Source: Lagopus muta
Taxonomy: Eukaryota > Chordata > Aves > Galliformes > Phasianidae
NCBI RefSeq assembly: GCF_023343835.1
Contig: NC_064438.1
Coordinates: 18,496,077 to 18,560,076 of the forward strand
Direction: 5' to 3'
DNA: 64,000 nt
Both the position numbers and the translations under genes were made by a program. Within the stretch, counting starts at the first letter, position 1. Each line of letters starts with the position of its first letter. Below are positions 12,351 to 25,400 of the stretch, piece by piece. The notes under the pieces were generated by a model. The model had not been told where the DNA came from and ran no database searches. It saw only the letters and a program-made list of their open reading frames with translations.

Positions 12351-15300
12351 AGTCACTTGAAAATAAAGCACCTCAGCACTTTATTTGTGCTCCGCGGGTG
12401 GTTCAGAAATAGGATTTTTTTTTCCCTACATCTTTCTAGTACCTCAGTTATCAATCCAAACTTCTCCATTTTGTTGGACTTTTCAGGCCTGAGCGCTGTG
12501 TTTAAGAGCAAGACCAATAAAGACACCAGAGCTGGCCAAACAATAAGCACCTAAATGTAAGACGAGGCATTACTGATTCAAAGTAAGCTGTTGCAGGTCC
12601 TGTGCATTCAGTCAGTATGCTTGTTTTGCAAAACACTGCCTTCCCTCTTTCACATCCATATTTAATCCTGTATGTTAGGTACAGAATACTGCCAAGTTCT
12701 TCCCCTTAAATTCGCTTTGTTCCCACATAGTGCCCAGGCCCATCTGGACCACAGCTGCCGAAGTCCTCTTGTTCACTTCCACCCCCTTCGTGCCCCCCTA
12801 CGTGTCCCCTATGTCCTGAAAGCACCAGCACTATGCTTTAATTCCTTGCCTAACACATCAGATTGTACACATCCTCCTTTCCCCTCCACCCCCATCTTCA
12901 CGCTAAACCCTGTAGGAATAAAAATCAGACGGGGAGAACAATCTGTCATCTCTCACACTAAAAGGCCTTTGTGCTTTGTCCTGTGATGCCCATTCACAAA
13001 GCTTGCTCTAAATTTCTAAGGTTCTGCCTGCTTCCACTGAGTCACACTATTACAAAATGAAACATGAATTGCTGAGAATTGCTACCTGGTTGACTAGCAG
13101 AAACTTTATTATTTAAAGAAAATGCAGCGGTGTGTTTGTATACAGCTTTACATTTCTACATGTCACATCTACTATTCTCACTATCACATCCCCTCTCCTC
13201 CTGTACATTTTGTTATTCCTACAATGCCAAGTAATTTAACACCACAAAAATCACCCAACTTAACAGCACTATCTGCTTAACTCCCTCAAGCAGTATTTCC
13301 TCACAGTTAGAAGTTAAACTCCTTGCCATTTTTAGAATTACACAGGCAACGTTTTCTTAGGGGACAATACACCGCCTGGTAAATCTTTCTCTCCCTTCAA
13401 TGAAACGAGACCACCAACCTTCTCCCAAAGCAGACAAACCACACAGCAGAAGCCCCTTGAGGGCAGAAGAGATATTCCTTACTGGAGATCTAAACCTGAA
13501 GGCAAACCATGTTTTAAAAGCAAAACTTTCTGGGACATGGGAAGAAGGGAAAAGAGAAACGAAAATGAGACATATTTGTGTTTTTACCAGCACTTCCTGA
13601 TTTCCCACAGGTTATTTATCCACAGAGGAACAAATTCATCGTGTTGCTGGTGTTCTCCAGTGTTAATTCACTGTCTCTATCATAGAACAGCTAAATGAAG
13701 AATAGGGCGTGGACAGAAGCAATCAAATTATTTCCTTCAAAATATTTTCCTTTATGGAAGGAATTTGTTTGCTTTCAGACCAGAGATGTGTATTTGTAAC
13801 TGAGCTACAGACTACGTTATGAAAACCAAGGCATGTTTCCAGAACGCATTATTCCAGCTCACACAAAATTGCCAGCCCCCCAAAAATCAAAGCACTGATA
13901 ACAAGTTGACATTTCTTGCTTTAAAAAGACAAAACAGGCATCATGCTGTCTTTATGCTTTTGACTGGATCCATTAGAGATCACATGTTTAAACACTGAGA
14001 GTCAACTTTTGCTTTGGAACAGAAGAGTTAAGAACGGAAAAGCTATTGAAAGACTTCCAGGATCAGAGGCTCCAAGTATGTAACAGCAGAAATCCCATCA
14101 TAAACAAAATCTTCATGCTTTAGAAGCCCCATTTTCCTTCATTTAAAGGCCTCAGAGCCAGGTGTTATTCCAAGCTCAAATGCACTACAGATTATAAAAA
14201 AGTCTTAAGACTATAATTCAGAAGCACATCAAAATTAATTGGAATTAAAAAGCATCATCATTCTCTGACTTACAAATAGCAACTAGACAAATAACATCAA
14301 ACCCATTTTTAAGGAAATAGAAAAAGCAAATGTAAAACCCCTATAAATTTAACTTGTAGAAAAGACTCCAAATTAATACATTTAAGTGGCCAATAATTAT
14401 ATTAATATCACCCTCTGCAATCAGAAATTTTAACATATTCCTGGAATACAACATTCACACTTGCTGTAGTAAGCAACAAAAACATCCCTTACCTGCAAGT
14501 CCCACGTGAGCTAACTTCAATCATTCTGAAGTAAAAAAGACTCAGGTAGTCGTTCCATGAGAAAAAGTAAAAACAACAGCAAAACATCCCCAGCACAGCA
14601 ATCAGAAAAACTATTCGAACAGTGCAACCAAACCCCTAAATTAGTACATCCAAAGCACCTGGCAGAGGAGCTGTTTGAAGCCTTATTTTTGCAGCTGTGA
14701 TGGTTACCACTAGAACTTTTTTTTTTTTAATTTGAGCAAGTGCTAATTCTGTTTTTAATGCTGTAAGAATATATAACGTTTATCTGGTGTGTTTTCTACT
14801 GTACTGCAAAATCTCCATACAGCAAAGGTCTTCATTTTCCTGTCTAACACGAGTCGAGGGTCTGTTTCAGCAAATTACCAAATACTGGTTGCTGATCTCA
14901 CCAGCTAGCAAGTAATAATGGAGGCACCAACTGCACCCTCCCAAGGGGAGACTTCTTCCTGATATGTAATGAGATCAGTTTCTTCTACACTCATCTTGGT
15001 GCAGAATATATTTCTAAAGCTTATGGCATTAAAATTTCAGAATATGGTAGTTGATAATTTATAGGTAAATTTACCACATAGCAGTAATTACATTTTAAAA
15101 AGAGAGCGTAGAATCTCATGCCCTTCAAAATCCTCAGAAAATCATACTATCCCTGTGTAAACTCTTCAGGTACTTAAAACGTACTGGAATTTTCTACAGA
15201 GAATGTACTAAAGAAATCTCCAGGCTTTTTAGTAACAAACAGTGATTTTACTTCCTCCCTAAGTTTTATCTGTGATTCAGCAGAGAACAAAACTATATTT

Positions 15301-15384
15301 TGCTATTAATAATTCCACAGAAAGCTTTCTCCTTATTTTTCTCTCCAATTGGTCTAATAATGGAAGTTTGCTACTGTATGGGAG

Positions 15385-15620
15385 CTGTTAAGTCCACTAA
15401 GAACTACTGATTGAGCACCTGGGGAAAGGACCGGTCAGCCCTGGGAGCACAGGTGAAGGCAATTCAGCTGTGTGACAGGAAGGGGTGGAGCCTGGCTGCA
15501 CCTCTCTTAGACCTCATTTAAGGGCTGACTGCCACAGGGAAGGATCTCTAGTAGGAGATTCCTCCTTGGTGAAGCTTTCCCCTGCAAACCTGGTGTCTTC
15601 TGATACAGGTGAGTGATCTT
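15385..15620 (+). mobile_element. LTR-like block with TATA-like box and splice donor (tentative)
   Basis: The block is GC-richer than its surroundings and recalls interspersed avian repeats of LTR type, with phrases such as GAAGGGGTGGAGCCTGGCTG. It holds a TATA-like CATTTAAGGG near 15517, a region resembling a short leader, and CAG|GTGAGT near 15607, an excellent 5' splice site. No partner LTR was found nearby and I cannot name the family. It could also be an unrelated repeat or a fragment of a noncoding transcript start. Confidence 0.35.
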
Positions 15621-15939
15621 TTTTTCTTTTCTTTCTTTATGGCACTTTTCTTTCATGGTGGCTTTTTTGTCATTGCATCTTTGTTGCAGTACCTTTCCCA
15701 TTGTACTGATCTGTCTAATTGCTGCAACTGCCCTCACAGCTCTTGTCTCACGGAAATCCGTAAAACTGTCAAAGCAGAACTTCCATTTTTTAATTTCTCT
15801 TCATTATTATTTTTTTTCCTGTGAGTTACCTTTGTCTAGGAATTAATACTAATTCATTTCTCTATCATTTGAAATGATAAGGTTAAGGAGCATTTAACTG
15901 ATTAGACATACAAAGGTTTTTGGGGTTTGAGAATATGAG

Positions 15940-17345
15940 TGCTGAGGGAGCTAGTTGATGTCACTACAAGACCACTATTCAACATCTTTGGAAAGTCACA
16001 GATTTTGGGGGAAGATTCTTGAGGACTGGAAGGAAACAAATGTAATTCCTATCCCTAAAAAGGTAAGAAGGAGGATTGGAATAAAACACAGGCTAATCAT
16101 TCTCATCTTTATCCTTGGAAACTGGGTACAACCAGCAGTCCTGGAAATAATTTGCAAATGCACTAGGAGACAAAAATACTCGAGAATGGCTAGCATTGAT
16201 TCATGAAAGGGAAACAGTGCCTGGCTAACCTGACAGCCTTCTATGAAGAAACCACTTTCATGGTGGATGAGAGAAGAGCAGATAATATCGTTGATCTTCA
16301 TTTTTACCAATTGTTCCATAACATCATCATGGGCAAACTGAAGAAGTATGGCTTAAATTAGTGGTCAGGGAGGTAGACTGAAAGCTGCCTGAGCTGCTGC
16401 ACTTAAAGAGTTGTGATCAGCATTGAAAACCTTCTGCTGGAGGCTGGTTACCAGTGGTGCCCATGTAAGTTTGCAGATGATTTTAAAAAAATAAATAAAT
16501 AAAAGAAAAGAAAACTGCAAGGATGGATTAAAACAAGAAGTTATTGATTAAAAAAAATAATAATAATAAAATCAGGGGATCTTTAACAGGCTAAAGAAAT
16601 GGTCAGAAAGGAGTCCCTTGAAGTTCATCAAAAGTAAGTGCCAAGTGCTGCATCTAGGGATGAATAATTCCAGGCCTCTGTATGTGCTGGGACCATCTGG
16701 GAAAGGAAAACTTGCATTAAAGGAAATAGAGTCCCACTGGACAGCACATTCAATATGAGCCAGCAGTGCATCCTTGTGGTGATGAAAGCCAACAGCATAC
16801 TAAAGCTGCATAAGAGAACTACCAGCAGGTGGAGAGAGAGAGAGAGAACCCTTCACATCTACTCAGCACTGATGAGGCATACATGGAGCGCTGGGTTCAG
16901 TTCTGGGCTTTCCAGAACAGCAACGACACCAACATACAGGAGAGAGTCCAACGACAGGACACACAGATGATTAGGGGAGTGGAACTTCTGTCGTATGAGA
17001 AGAGGTGAGAGAGCTGGTGTGATTAGCCTTAGAAAGGCAGGGGTGGGTGTTTGTGAATAAATATCTGATAGGAAGCAGAGTAGAAGATGCAGAGTTAGGT
17101 AGGCTCTTCTCAGTAGTGCTCAGTAAAAGGCACAAATCAATATATGAATATTTCAATTGAAGCATGTGAAACTCTTTTCCTGTGGAAGGCAGTCAAACTC
17201 TGGAACAGGTCGCCTGGGGACCTCCCATCCTTGATATATTCTAAATCTAACTGGATGTAGCCCTGGATAATGCTGTACTTGACCCTGCTTTGTGAGTTGG
17301 ATTTGATGACTTCAAGAGGTGCCTTCCAAAATTCAATTACTTTCT
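15940..17345 (+). mobile_element. Old CR1 LINE copy, partial ORF2 (reverse transcriptase) through 3' end, sense
   Basis: Successive blocks follow the order of CR1 ORF2 and 3' UTR. They include GAGGACTGGAAGGA, the CCATAACATCAT(C)ATGGGCAAACTGA block, TTCATCAAAAGTAAGTGCCAAGTGCTGCA, CTACTCAGCACTGATGAGGC, AGGCTCTTCTCAGTAGTGC and a degraded terminal GAGGTGCCTTCCAA. The frame is broken by many stops, indels and A-rich simple-repeat expansions at about 16485-16570, so no protein is made. It is truncated at the 5' side. It is the longest retroelement copy in the window and looks old compared with the CR1 in CAT intron 1. Confidence 0.85.
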
Positions 17346-18656
17346 AAGAATGAGAGGAATGCTGAAGACACTTGTTCCACTTGTAGATTTAGGAAAAGCA
17401 AACTAATCTTGGAAACAGCCAGTAAGATCTCATCTAATTTAAAATATAAGTCTCAACAGACAAAAATTCTGTCCAGAAATGGTATGTTTTATACATTCAT
17501 AGTGAATGAATACAGTATCTGACATTAAAAAGTTTTCATCTCTAAGTGCACAGCACAACTGAAAAAGTGTTACAGTGAGATTACTGTAGATGATTCTAGG
17601 ATGTGGAAAACATGAAAATTAAGGATCTGTTTCATCCTTTTGTTCCATGAATTGCACAACGAGATGATTATGATGACAAGGGTGGGGGAAAAAGCTCTTA
17701 GAATAAAAGAGTAGCATTTTAACCATGCATTAAATTCTTGGATCGTTACTTGGTGCAATATCAGTAATATTTCTCATTTACTAGCAGCAAGGTCTCTTAA
17801 CAGCAAGGGTTGGTGGCAGGCAATCATACTGTGCAATTTGTAACCAGGTGAAGGGGAGGAGACAGATTATTTTCTTCACCAAAATAGCTGCAAATATACT
17901 ATTTTTCCAGCTGTTTATCAGCTATTAATATAACATTCAGCTATAGACTTAACCAGGATAAATTTTCATAGCTACTGGATACCTAGCTCTGCTATAATAC
18001 CAGATCTTATGAGTCTGCATGTGATTAGTTGCCAGTGGAAATCATGAGTTTGAGGCACTTGCAGTAATAATGGGGTCATCATCATGTTTCCACTACTGTA
18101 CCCTGTACATGTAGAAACATGCTACAATCCCATGTGCCAGAGTACTTGCATATTTGGAAGAACTCTGGGTGTCAAAATTACAGTAATTGCTGTAGCCATT
18201 CACTGGCTGTAATATTAATGTCTCACTAGACACCTGATAGAACAAATCACATACAGATTGGAACGGATGCGTGTCATGCTTCCTGGCACATGTTTACTGA
18301 AATAATGTTTATATCCTGATGTCTCTCTTACTAGTCAGTAATACAGTGTTGAAAATAACATTTATCAAAAGCCTGTTACTATGATCACTGAGTCAATTGG
18401 AAGAATAGCCATATAGACAGTTAAATATTGAATTTGTCACTGTCCCCTGGCAGAATACTTCATCTTCTAACTCTGCAATAAAATGGATGCCCTAGACTGT
18501 ATCAGTTCATGCTGAGAGTAGTGTTTAGATATAGTGGCAAAAAAAAAATAAATTAAAGACAAACCAAGGTGAAATGAAAGGGCAAAACCTTAAGACTACT
18601 TTGCATGGAACAATTTATATCCTTAGCACAATAGCTAAGTATTTATTATGGCACTG

Positions 18657-18723
18657 ATATATATATATATATAAATAAAATATATATAAATAAAATATAT
18701 ATAAATAAAATATATAAATAAAA
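18657..18723. repeat. AT-rich tandem repeat with (ATATATATAAATAAA)-type unit
   Basis: A TA dinucleotide run passes into about four near-identical units of 14-16 nt built from ATATATAAATAAA. The region is fully A+T. Confidence 0.85.
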
Positions 18724-21700
18724 CAATAGCTTTCTAGCTGGTACAGGATCTTATTCTATGTGGGTCCTACAAGCCCTCACAAGTGTACCCATCATTTTGC
18801 ACTGACTGTCTGCACAAATCCCTCTCTTTCTGGGTGGGCTTAGAGCTTTATTTTTCTCAGGAATAACAAACTTAGTAGCAGGAGGGTTCACTGTGTCACA
18901 GCAACCCACTTACCCCGTGTTGGTTGTATGGAAATAACAGAACAATAGTGTTGTGTTCCAGGATGTCCACCGAATACCTACGTATTCGCTTATGAGAAAG
19001 ATGCATACCAGGTTTCCCACTGATATGTGAACAATTGCTGTTTGACACACCCCACATAATGGGGCTGCCCATGAATGCTGATGAGGCAGTGCATGTGGCA
19101 CAGTTTCAAACAGATCACATTCACTGATATGGCACTATAAGCATAACATGCCTTGCCTCACAGAGTAGTCAACAAGTGTACAATACCTTGCATATGTAAC
19201 TGCTTAGAACAGTTGAAGGACTGCCTGGAATAACATTTGAACTGCATAGTAATGAAGACTCTGACTTTCTATTTATAAAACTTGATAGAGATCTGGTTTC
19301 TTTCCCTATTCCCTACTTCTGGATGAGGTAGCACCTCTTTCAGTTAAAAATATATCGGTGGGGAAAAAAAAAAACGTTGTGCACTGCTGCCCATCTTTCC
19401 GCAGACATCTGTTTCACAAAGACAAAGCCTGCGTTTTTTTTATATGAAGAGTCTTATGGGAGTCTTAAAACTTTCTTATAGATCGTGTTCCTGGAGTAGA
19501 GCCAGATGGCTCATCACAACAAGACATGATGTCTACAGAGCTCGGTATCACATTCCAGGGGAAGAGAAAACACCTGCAAGAAACAAGTAAACTAAGAGAG
19601 ACAGGTACAGGAAAATGGAGTAAAGGTAAGGGAAAGCATGCTGATGCATATTATGAGATGTACAATGTGGTAATGGAACTTATTTATTGCTTGACCTGTC
19701 TTCAATGAAGAGTGAATTAAAAACTTAGTGATACTTTCAGGTGTTTTGTTTTGAATTGGAGCATGCTTTTGAGGTGACTAGCAGCATACATTCTTGTCTA
19801 TTGTGCAGCTGGTAGTCACTGCACTGTCCACTGACAATGAAGTGTGTCTAATACGGTGTCCCATGAGCCTTCCTGTGCTCACTGTTGATTAACTTGTGTA
19901 TGCAGGTACTTTGTCCGCTGTAAAAGGAGTAAACTAGAATCTTCTATGCTGTGTGAGCATATCTGACAACTGGTAAATAGTATCCCAATCAGAAATGGAA
20001 ATCCTGGGCTGAAGGTTAATGAGTGAAGACACTGCTGTGCTAAATTGCCCCATTTCCCTTTGTGTTCTGAGGCTGCCCTCCACTAAAATGTCAATAGTGT
20101 AAAACAGGCACTACATATTCTCTAATGCCTGGATTTTTCTCTCTCCCATCCATGCTGGTATGCCATGTGTGGCTTAGGGAGCCTGATGGAGTGGTAGGAC
20201 CATGGAAATATATCTTCTGAAATTAAGAACCTTGTAAAGGGAGGGATAGGGTTTTGATAGGAAGTGTACAGGAAAACATCAGTGGAAAAAGAGAGGAGGA
20301 GCAATGACTGGCACTTCATCACACTGATGTTGTCACATAGTTTCTATAAACTTCATTCCATGGTGTTTGTTCCTTAAGATGAAATGAGGGTTGTACCCAG
20401 GCAGCACTATATTCTGTGATCTGTACAGAAAAGTTTTCAATGAAGCACATATGTGCATGGAAATGTATGGACACTTGTCAGAACCCTTTCTTTCCAGAGT
20501 GTGCATTCTACTGTGTCTTGTGCAGTCACATTCTCTCCTTTTGGCTGATTAAAATTGTGATGTTACTTAAGAGAGCCTAGGAGGCTGCAAAGGTTCGGTC
20601 TCTTTCCTTTCTGTGGTGCTCGTCTCCTCTATGTTAATAGCTGCCTTATTCTTGCAGCTGACAATCTTAAGAGAAGGGCATACTGTACTCATATATTAAA
20701 TCACACAAGTTCTTTAACTCATGCTGCAGAAATTCATGTATATGCTCCTTTCATTTTCTTAAATTTGAAATGTCACTTCTCACCACTGCTTACAGAGTTG
20801 TTTCTCTCTCAAAGATCCTGTAACAGTTTCAGAAAATCTTTTTACTCTATACCACTTTATAATAGCACAGGAACATTTTTCCAGCAAGGAGACCACTGAC
20901 ATCGGCCAATTAGTTATTGCCACTCAGGTTGAAATACATACTGTATGTAGACAATAGGTAGATAATTACCAACTCCCTTTTTTTCTTTCCACCTGCGTCA
21001 CTGGGAGGATATACCTGTGACACACCATCTGTAATAGAAGTCTGACTGTGCTGTATAATGTCCTATATGCATAGCAAATCTCAGTTAACTGGCCCTGAAA
21101 AAAACCACACAGGAGAATAGTCTCCATGATTCAGTAAGAGTGGGGCTGGTGCCAGGGCACTGTGTTATGGGACCCATAAGAAGCCAACAGAAGGATGAAC
21201 AAGAGATGTATCAGAGGCTGGCAAAATGATGAAATTGAATGACTGTTGGGTGGATGTCTTAGGATAACTCATTAGAACTGGGTTACAACAAAATCCTTGT
21301 TCAAATGCTTAAAAATATGATTCTCCTATCTATAGGAAGATGCTTGTAAGTTAGCTTTTAAGTATATCATCGTGTTTTTATAAATAGAATATATTGGTTA
21401 TAATCCCTATGAGGGTGAGAAGAAAAAAAAATTAAAAATCAATACAGAAGAGGATGGTGAAAAGCCTCTAGAATCTGCCATGCAGCCAGAAAATTACAAT
21501 ACTTCAGCCTTCTGTATCTTGAAGCCTACTTCAAGTTTTCAGTAAAACAATAACAAACAGAAGAAATGGTAGCACATAAAAACAAACAACATCCAGCAAT
21601 AATATCAAAAAAGGAAAAAAAAAAAGCCACAAACAAACAACCTAGTAACCATTAATCTCCTCAGCCAGAGGATAAAAAGACTACTGAAAAATAGCATTTT

Positions 21701-22043
21701 CGCTGTTAGTTAGTGAATTGAAAGTAGTTGGTAGTCAAAGCCTGTCTGAATTTGCACAGTTGCTACCAATAGTCATCCTTCTCTCAGCTATGAAATTTAA
21801 TCAAATGCTTCTAGATTTTAATTCTTTAAATAAAAGAAAGCAATGTTTTCAGTTAAAAAAAATGTGTATGCCTTTATGCTGGTTAAGCACAGATTAAAAA
21901 TTGCTCTTAGCCAAAATAGAAATAGTGTACAGATGTAGCTGAATAGGAATGCTGATAGACCCCTGAAGATCTTTTAGACAGTTTTAGGGTGTTAGAAGAT
22001 GATTATTTATAATTTGTTACATTAGGTGAGAAGGAAACATGAA

Positions 22044-22057
22044 GGGGGGGGGGGGGG
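22044..22057. repeat. poly-G tract, 14 nt
   Basis: Fourteen consecutive guanines in intergenic DNA. Confidence 0.9.
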
Positions 22058-22454
22058 AAGTATTAGTAGCTATAGAAATAGTGAAATTTAGCAGTAGTGG
22101 CTTGTGCCAGTGACTGATAAAACAGCAAACAGGCTCTTGTACTGTAGCACAGGAGACAGGATGAAAAGTTACATACCTCTATTTATTATAATTCTATAAT
22201 TACATCTAAGAAAATTAGGTAATAAAAAGATATTCCTGATGTAGTGTCTCTGTGGTAACAAGCTAGACTTTGCAACAGTGTGCCAGTGCCCCTGGTGATA
22301 TATCAGTTTCTTTGCAATTTACAATCTGAAACTTGATGAGACTTATCTGCATGCTAGTCACTGGCTGATGTTTATTATTTTATATCTTATCCACTCACAG
22401 TACTAAGATGTCCTTCTTTCTGTTAAAAACATAAAGAAGATAACACACATTCTT

Positions 22455-22470
22455 TGTGTGTGTGTGTGTA
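22455..22470. repeat. (TG)n microsatellite
   Basis: A short run of TG dinucleotides in intergenic DNA. Confidence 0.75.
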
Positions 22471-25400
22471 CTGCATTACTGTAACTTATTTGCTGTATTG
22501 AGTAGTTCATTTTTTTAGCAGGGTTCATTTATTGTCAGTCCTTCATCTTTGGAATTCTTTTGGTTTCCAGCTTGTGGCCAGAAGCCAATACTTGGTGAAC
22601 TCAGTCCTGAAAGACAGGCTCTTCAGAAAATGTATGATCTGAGGGATGCTGTGGGTAAATAGAACTTCAGTTGAATTTCCTGATTTCCTCCAGCAGGCTC
22701 TACCCTGGCAAGACATGTCAGAACCGAAGAGGGGAGAATTTATCTCCAAGTTTTCAAAATAATGGGAGAAAGAGAGATGTGATCATATAATTAATGATGA
22801 CTATAAGACATAATGTATATGTACATACATGTATGTACATATGCGATAATAAACGTATTTCATTACTATAATGCATATGAAGTACTGAATAGATGTTACA
22901 CGCACATCCCCAGTGTTGCTTTTTTGAAGTTTTTGAGCATTTGAAGATACTACATCCTTCTGCTATAACTAGACACAAGCTTATGTAGCTGAGCTGAAGC
23001 TCTGATGCTTTCTAACAAAACTTTCCTTTCAGTGTGAAAATTAATGTAGGTAGTGCAATTTAAAATTTTATTTCAGCCTTTTCACCCTGAAATCTTTCTC
23101 CACTTTTTGTTGTGAATAAACAAACAATGGTTTGTAACAACATTTAATGTGCATTTCATTTTTATCTCTACATGGTAATTCTGGTAATGTAAACTGCTTG
23201 TAAACTCATCGAAATATCCTCTAAATGTGTTTCTGTGGTGCACAGAAAGAATTAATAGCTAGAAACATATCAATATAATCCCACTGGTGTCTTAGATGCA
23301 ACTACTGGGGGGAACAGTAAACACAACCTCTGACTAATTCTTTATTATAATTACAAGGTACTTTCCACTGCTGCTTGAATGTTATGAAACAATCAAGTTC
23401 TGTGCTGATGTGGAAGTAATTATTCTACCTTCCAATAATTTAATTTTATAAAACAGGATCGTGCTTTTAAAACATAGCTCTCCATATAATTCAGTACCTG
23501 AAAACTTTTTGGATGTCTAAACTTGATCCCAATGCTTAAGTGAATGCTGTAAAGGCTGCTATAGTTACTAAAGCATTTTCTATTTTTTTATTTTTTTATT
23601 TTTTTAGTTTATTGGTTGCTTCTCTAATTCTAATTCAACTTACCTGTTTGAGGTAATGAATTTTCCTTATAGAGAAGTACAGAAAACCATGAATAACTCT
23701 GGTCAGTCATATGGAAGAGAACTAAACTCAAAGGAAATCGCACAACCACCTCTGTTCATTTTGCATGCATTTATCTGTAGCCTAAACAGTCAAAGGCTTT
23801 TATTCTACTTCAGCAGATATCAGAAGTAGCCCCTGGCAATTGTTTGAATCTTAAACAACAACAAAGAAGGCTATCTTTGCAAGTCATAATGACACGTAAC
23901 TAGCCAATATGAAAAGCTGCTTTTATGAGAGTGACTCAAATGCTGTCATTACACAAGACAGCTGGAGCAAAGGGTATCAGCAAGCTGCTGGCCATATGGC
24001 AGACACTGTGATGAACCCATTATTCCAGGTTAGAAGAGCCATTTTATTTTTATCTTATATGCTACTAACACTGCTGTGTTTTGCTTTGTGTGTATTGCTT
24101 CTTTGAATCTCATAAGAACCTTGTAATTTTTTTGTTCTATTTTATTGTCAAAATTAAGATATGTAAGCAGATGGTATGCAGACTTTTTTCCCAGCATTCC
24201 ATCCTTAGCTTCCTCCTATTATTATGCAAAATATACAGAGAATGACAGCTACTTAAGATGGGGGGGGAAGACTAAAAAATTCACACCAAAATAAAAACAG
24301 ATTTTTCAAAGGAACTGAGAACCTAGAACTCCTATCAGTTCAAAGAACACTAATTAGTGTGTTAGCACCCTAGGATTAATTATTCCCTTGGTTCTTATTT
24401 GCAACCATCTCAAAGGGGCAAACCTCACAATCTTGCATCTATTGCTCTTAGCCCTTTTGAATAGGGCAACTGAAGAGACATCACAATTCTTCCCCTACAA
24501 TAAAGCAGATTTTTAAAAGTGCATCTCTTCCACAATTCATTGAAATTACCTTAAAAAATGAGTTATGCTCAGCATCTACTGATGAGCTACTTTAAAGGTG
24601 ATGAAAATGAATCAGAGTGACCAGCTGGCTTCCATGAAATATCTTAAAATGTATTTTTCTCTTTCAACTTTTGTCCTAAAAATACAAATACAAGTGGATT
24701 ATATGCATGTTAGAATTATCTGTAATGGAATCATGATGTGTACTCTCTGCTCTAGAAATCTGCAGCAATTACCTCCAGGTGATTCCATGAGAAATGGAAC
24801 CATCAAGCCAGCACATCAGATTATTACATATGTAAAATGTGTGCATGATACTCTAGCAAACAAAGCACATATCCCTATTGTGCTTGTCATGTGCAATGGA
24901 AATCTTTTGGTGCATCTCAGCTCACAGAGACTCTCAACTTTCACAACTTGCTTAAAGAAAAAAGAAATTAATCCAGGCTTTATTTAGACACCTAAATGTC
25001 ACTTAGATTTCTAACATAGATCTCTGAGGTGTAATAATTTTGACTTGGTGACTAGATCATACATAATTTCTAGCTACTTCCCTGTTGGTTTTAAAGACAG
25101 TCACATTTACTCGTTCATACCTTACAAATTCTATGCATCTTCCCCTTAGATCCCTCTTTTTTTCTGGTGTCGATGCTGTTACAGCAAATCTCAATCACTT
25201 GCTGGCATTCCACTGGCTGGTTTATTATCTTTTTTTTTCCCTCATAAACTTCATGCGATCACAGTCATAATAATGTGTCATAATAATGACTATTCACAGA
25301 AATAAATCAGAAATCACTGTCAAGAGTCATGTAATCAAAGGATAAATTTTAACGTTGTTTTAGTACCAAATTTTACTGAAAACTTTTATATTAGTCATAT

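Noticed and set aside
15955-16319. 83- and 107-codon frames on both strands
   Set aside because: They lie inside a decayed CR1 reverse-transcriptase region.
18657-18723. Possible array of spaced repeats
   Set aside because: The units are contiguous and purely A+T, with no unique spacers, so this is a microsatellite and not a CRISPR-like array.
24598-24987. 129-codon plus-strand frame in the intergenic gap
   Set aside because: No recognisable homology or regulatory context. It could be tested by conservation, but nothing in the sequence supports it.
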